Source: Acidobacteriaceae bacterium
GTDB lineage: Bacteria; Acidobacteriota; Terriglobia; Terriglobales; SbA1
Direction of reading: 5' to 3'
Length of the DNA: 8,565 nt
NCBI GenBank assembly: GCA_019237515.1
Contig: JAFAGX010000202.1
Location: 1 to 8,565, forward strand
In this document: piece by piece, positions 7,885 to 8,565 of the stretch
Layout: the number at the start of each line of letters is the position of its first letter
Numbering within the stretch: position 1 is the stretch's first letter
Translations under genes and position numbers: made by a program
Notes under the pieces: model-generated
The model's database searches: none
What the model saw: the letters and a program-made list of their open reading frames with translations, nothing else
Told to the model about the DNA's origin: nothing

Positions 7885-8565
7885 TCAATCATCGGAGACG
7901 TGGGCGAAGAGGTCGGTTTCTTTGGGCACAAGTTCGGCTTTGACCCAAGCGGCAAGATGGAACATTTCGGTGCGTCCTCGACCGCGAACGTGGGATTCGA
8001 ACAAGGGCCAGAGAGGCGCTTGGGTTTTGTGGGCCTTGAAAGCAGAGATTTTGGTGTCGCGGTGGTCGCCGATGTCGATCACGGCCGTGGCTGGGGAAAG
8101 TGTAATCGGCTGGCGATCGGGTAGGGCGAAGTTGGCGGTGGCGAAATAGAGCTTTTGCGTGCGCCAAGGAGAAAGCTGCTTCAGTTGATCAGGATAGCGA
8201 TTGTTGCGCCCAGCCCAGTGGAAGGCCAAGGTAGCGAAAACCGAAGCCATCGAATGGTCATCGTGGCCGGTAACTCCGCCCTCAGACCCGAAAGCGAGCA
8301 TAACGTGCGGACGAAACTTGCGCACATAGAAGGTCAAGTCGCAAACGACGCGATAGAGATCCTGACGATAGAGTTTGCCGTCGGGATAGTCCAGCACCGT
8401 ACCCTGCGAAACTTTCAGAATCTCGCAGGAGGCAGTGAACTCTTTGCGGCGCATGGCAGCCAATTCCTGATCGTCCTTTGCGCTGCCGCGGTGAGTAGCA
8501 GCCTGGCCCGGCGTGAGGCAGACTACACAGGTTTCGACGCCGCGATCGTGATATAGCGCGAGGGT
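7885..8565 (-). CDS. PIG-L family deacetylase (N-terminus cut by window edge)
   Basis: PIG-L/LmbE enzymes are zinc-dependent hydrolases that remove N-acetyl groups from sugar conjugates, for example in mycothiol and bacillithiol synthesis. The frame is open from the right edge at 8565 and gives 226 residues before the TGA at 7885; translated from the edge it starts TLALYHDRGVETCVVCLTPG. The family motif near the N-terminus, AHPDD, lies outside the window. Visible are the MRRKEF helix, which corresponds to the R-x-x-E-x-x-x-A region, VLDYPDGKL, and RPHVMLAFGSEGGVTGHDDH, whose GHxDH histidine is the third zinc ligand in the family. The true start is beyond the window; any internal TTG/ATG start near 8463 would remove conserved sequence. 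The substrate is unknown; no thiol-biosynthesis partner is visible, and the neighbour is a VOC protein. Confidence 0.85.
   Translation of the reverse strand, partial: TLALYHDRGVETCVVCLTPGQAATHRGSAKDDQELAAMRRKEFTASCEILKVSQGTVLDYPDGKLYRQDLYRVVCDLTFYVRKFRPHVMLAFGSEGGVTGHDDHSMASVFATLAFHWAGRNNRYPDQLKQLSPWRTQKLYFATANFALPDRQPITLSPATAVIDIGDHRDTKISAFKAHKTQAPLWPLFESHVRGRGRTEMFHLAAWVKAELVPKETDLFAHVSDD

Overview
The window looks like an ordinary housekeeping stretch of a moderately GC-rich bacterial chromosome. The gene order and protein flavour fit Acidobacteriota (Terriglobia-like soil bacteria). That is an inference from recognition: there is no rRNA or other marker here, and no search was run. Every gene except one is on the minus strand. 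I see no mobile element, tRNA/rRNA, CRISPR array or plasmid feature.

Layout from left to right. Positions 1-3773 hold a SUF iron-sulfur cluster assembly operon read right to left: an Rrf2-family regulator, sufB, sufC and a sufD cut by the left window edge. The regulator and sufB overlap by ATGA. Upstream of the regulator (3774-3918) is a good sigma70-like promoter with two inverted repeats, which are candidate operators for an Fe-S-sensing regulator. SufB, SufC and SufD form the SufBC2D scaffold/ATPase, so the operon probably couples cluster assembly to its own sensor. The cysteine desulfurase and sulfur-transfer partners usually found with these genes would lie beyond the left edge, if present.

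Positions 3919-4398 hold the only plus-strand gene, encoding a small uncharacterised protein with one N-terminal membrane anchor. It ends 5 bp from the end of fabD, which converges on it.

Positions 4404-7405 hold a lipid/ribosome cluster read right to left: a strong promoter (TTGACA, 18 bp, TATTCT), yceD (DUF177), rpmF (ribosomal protein L32), plsX (phosphate acyltransferase) and fabD (malonyl-CoA:ACP transacylase). This is the widely conserved yceD-rpmF-plsX-fab arrangement linking ribosome and membrane lipid synthesis, but no fabH lies between plsX and fabD.

Positions 7447-8565 hold a VOC/glyoxalase-fold protein and, upstream of it, a PIG-L-family deacetylase whose N-terminus is cut by the right edge.

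I did not find a convincing novel multi-gene system. The points most worth checking are the regulator with an altered Fe-S ligand pattern and its operator region, and the unknown membrane-anchored protein.
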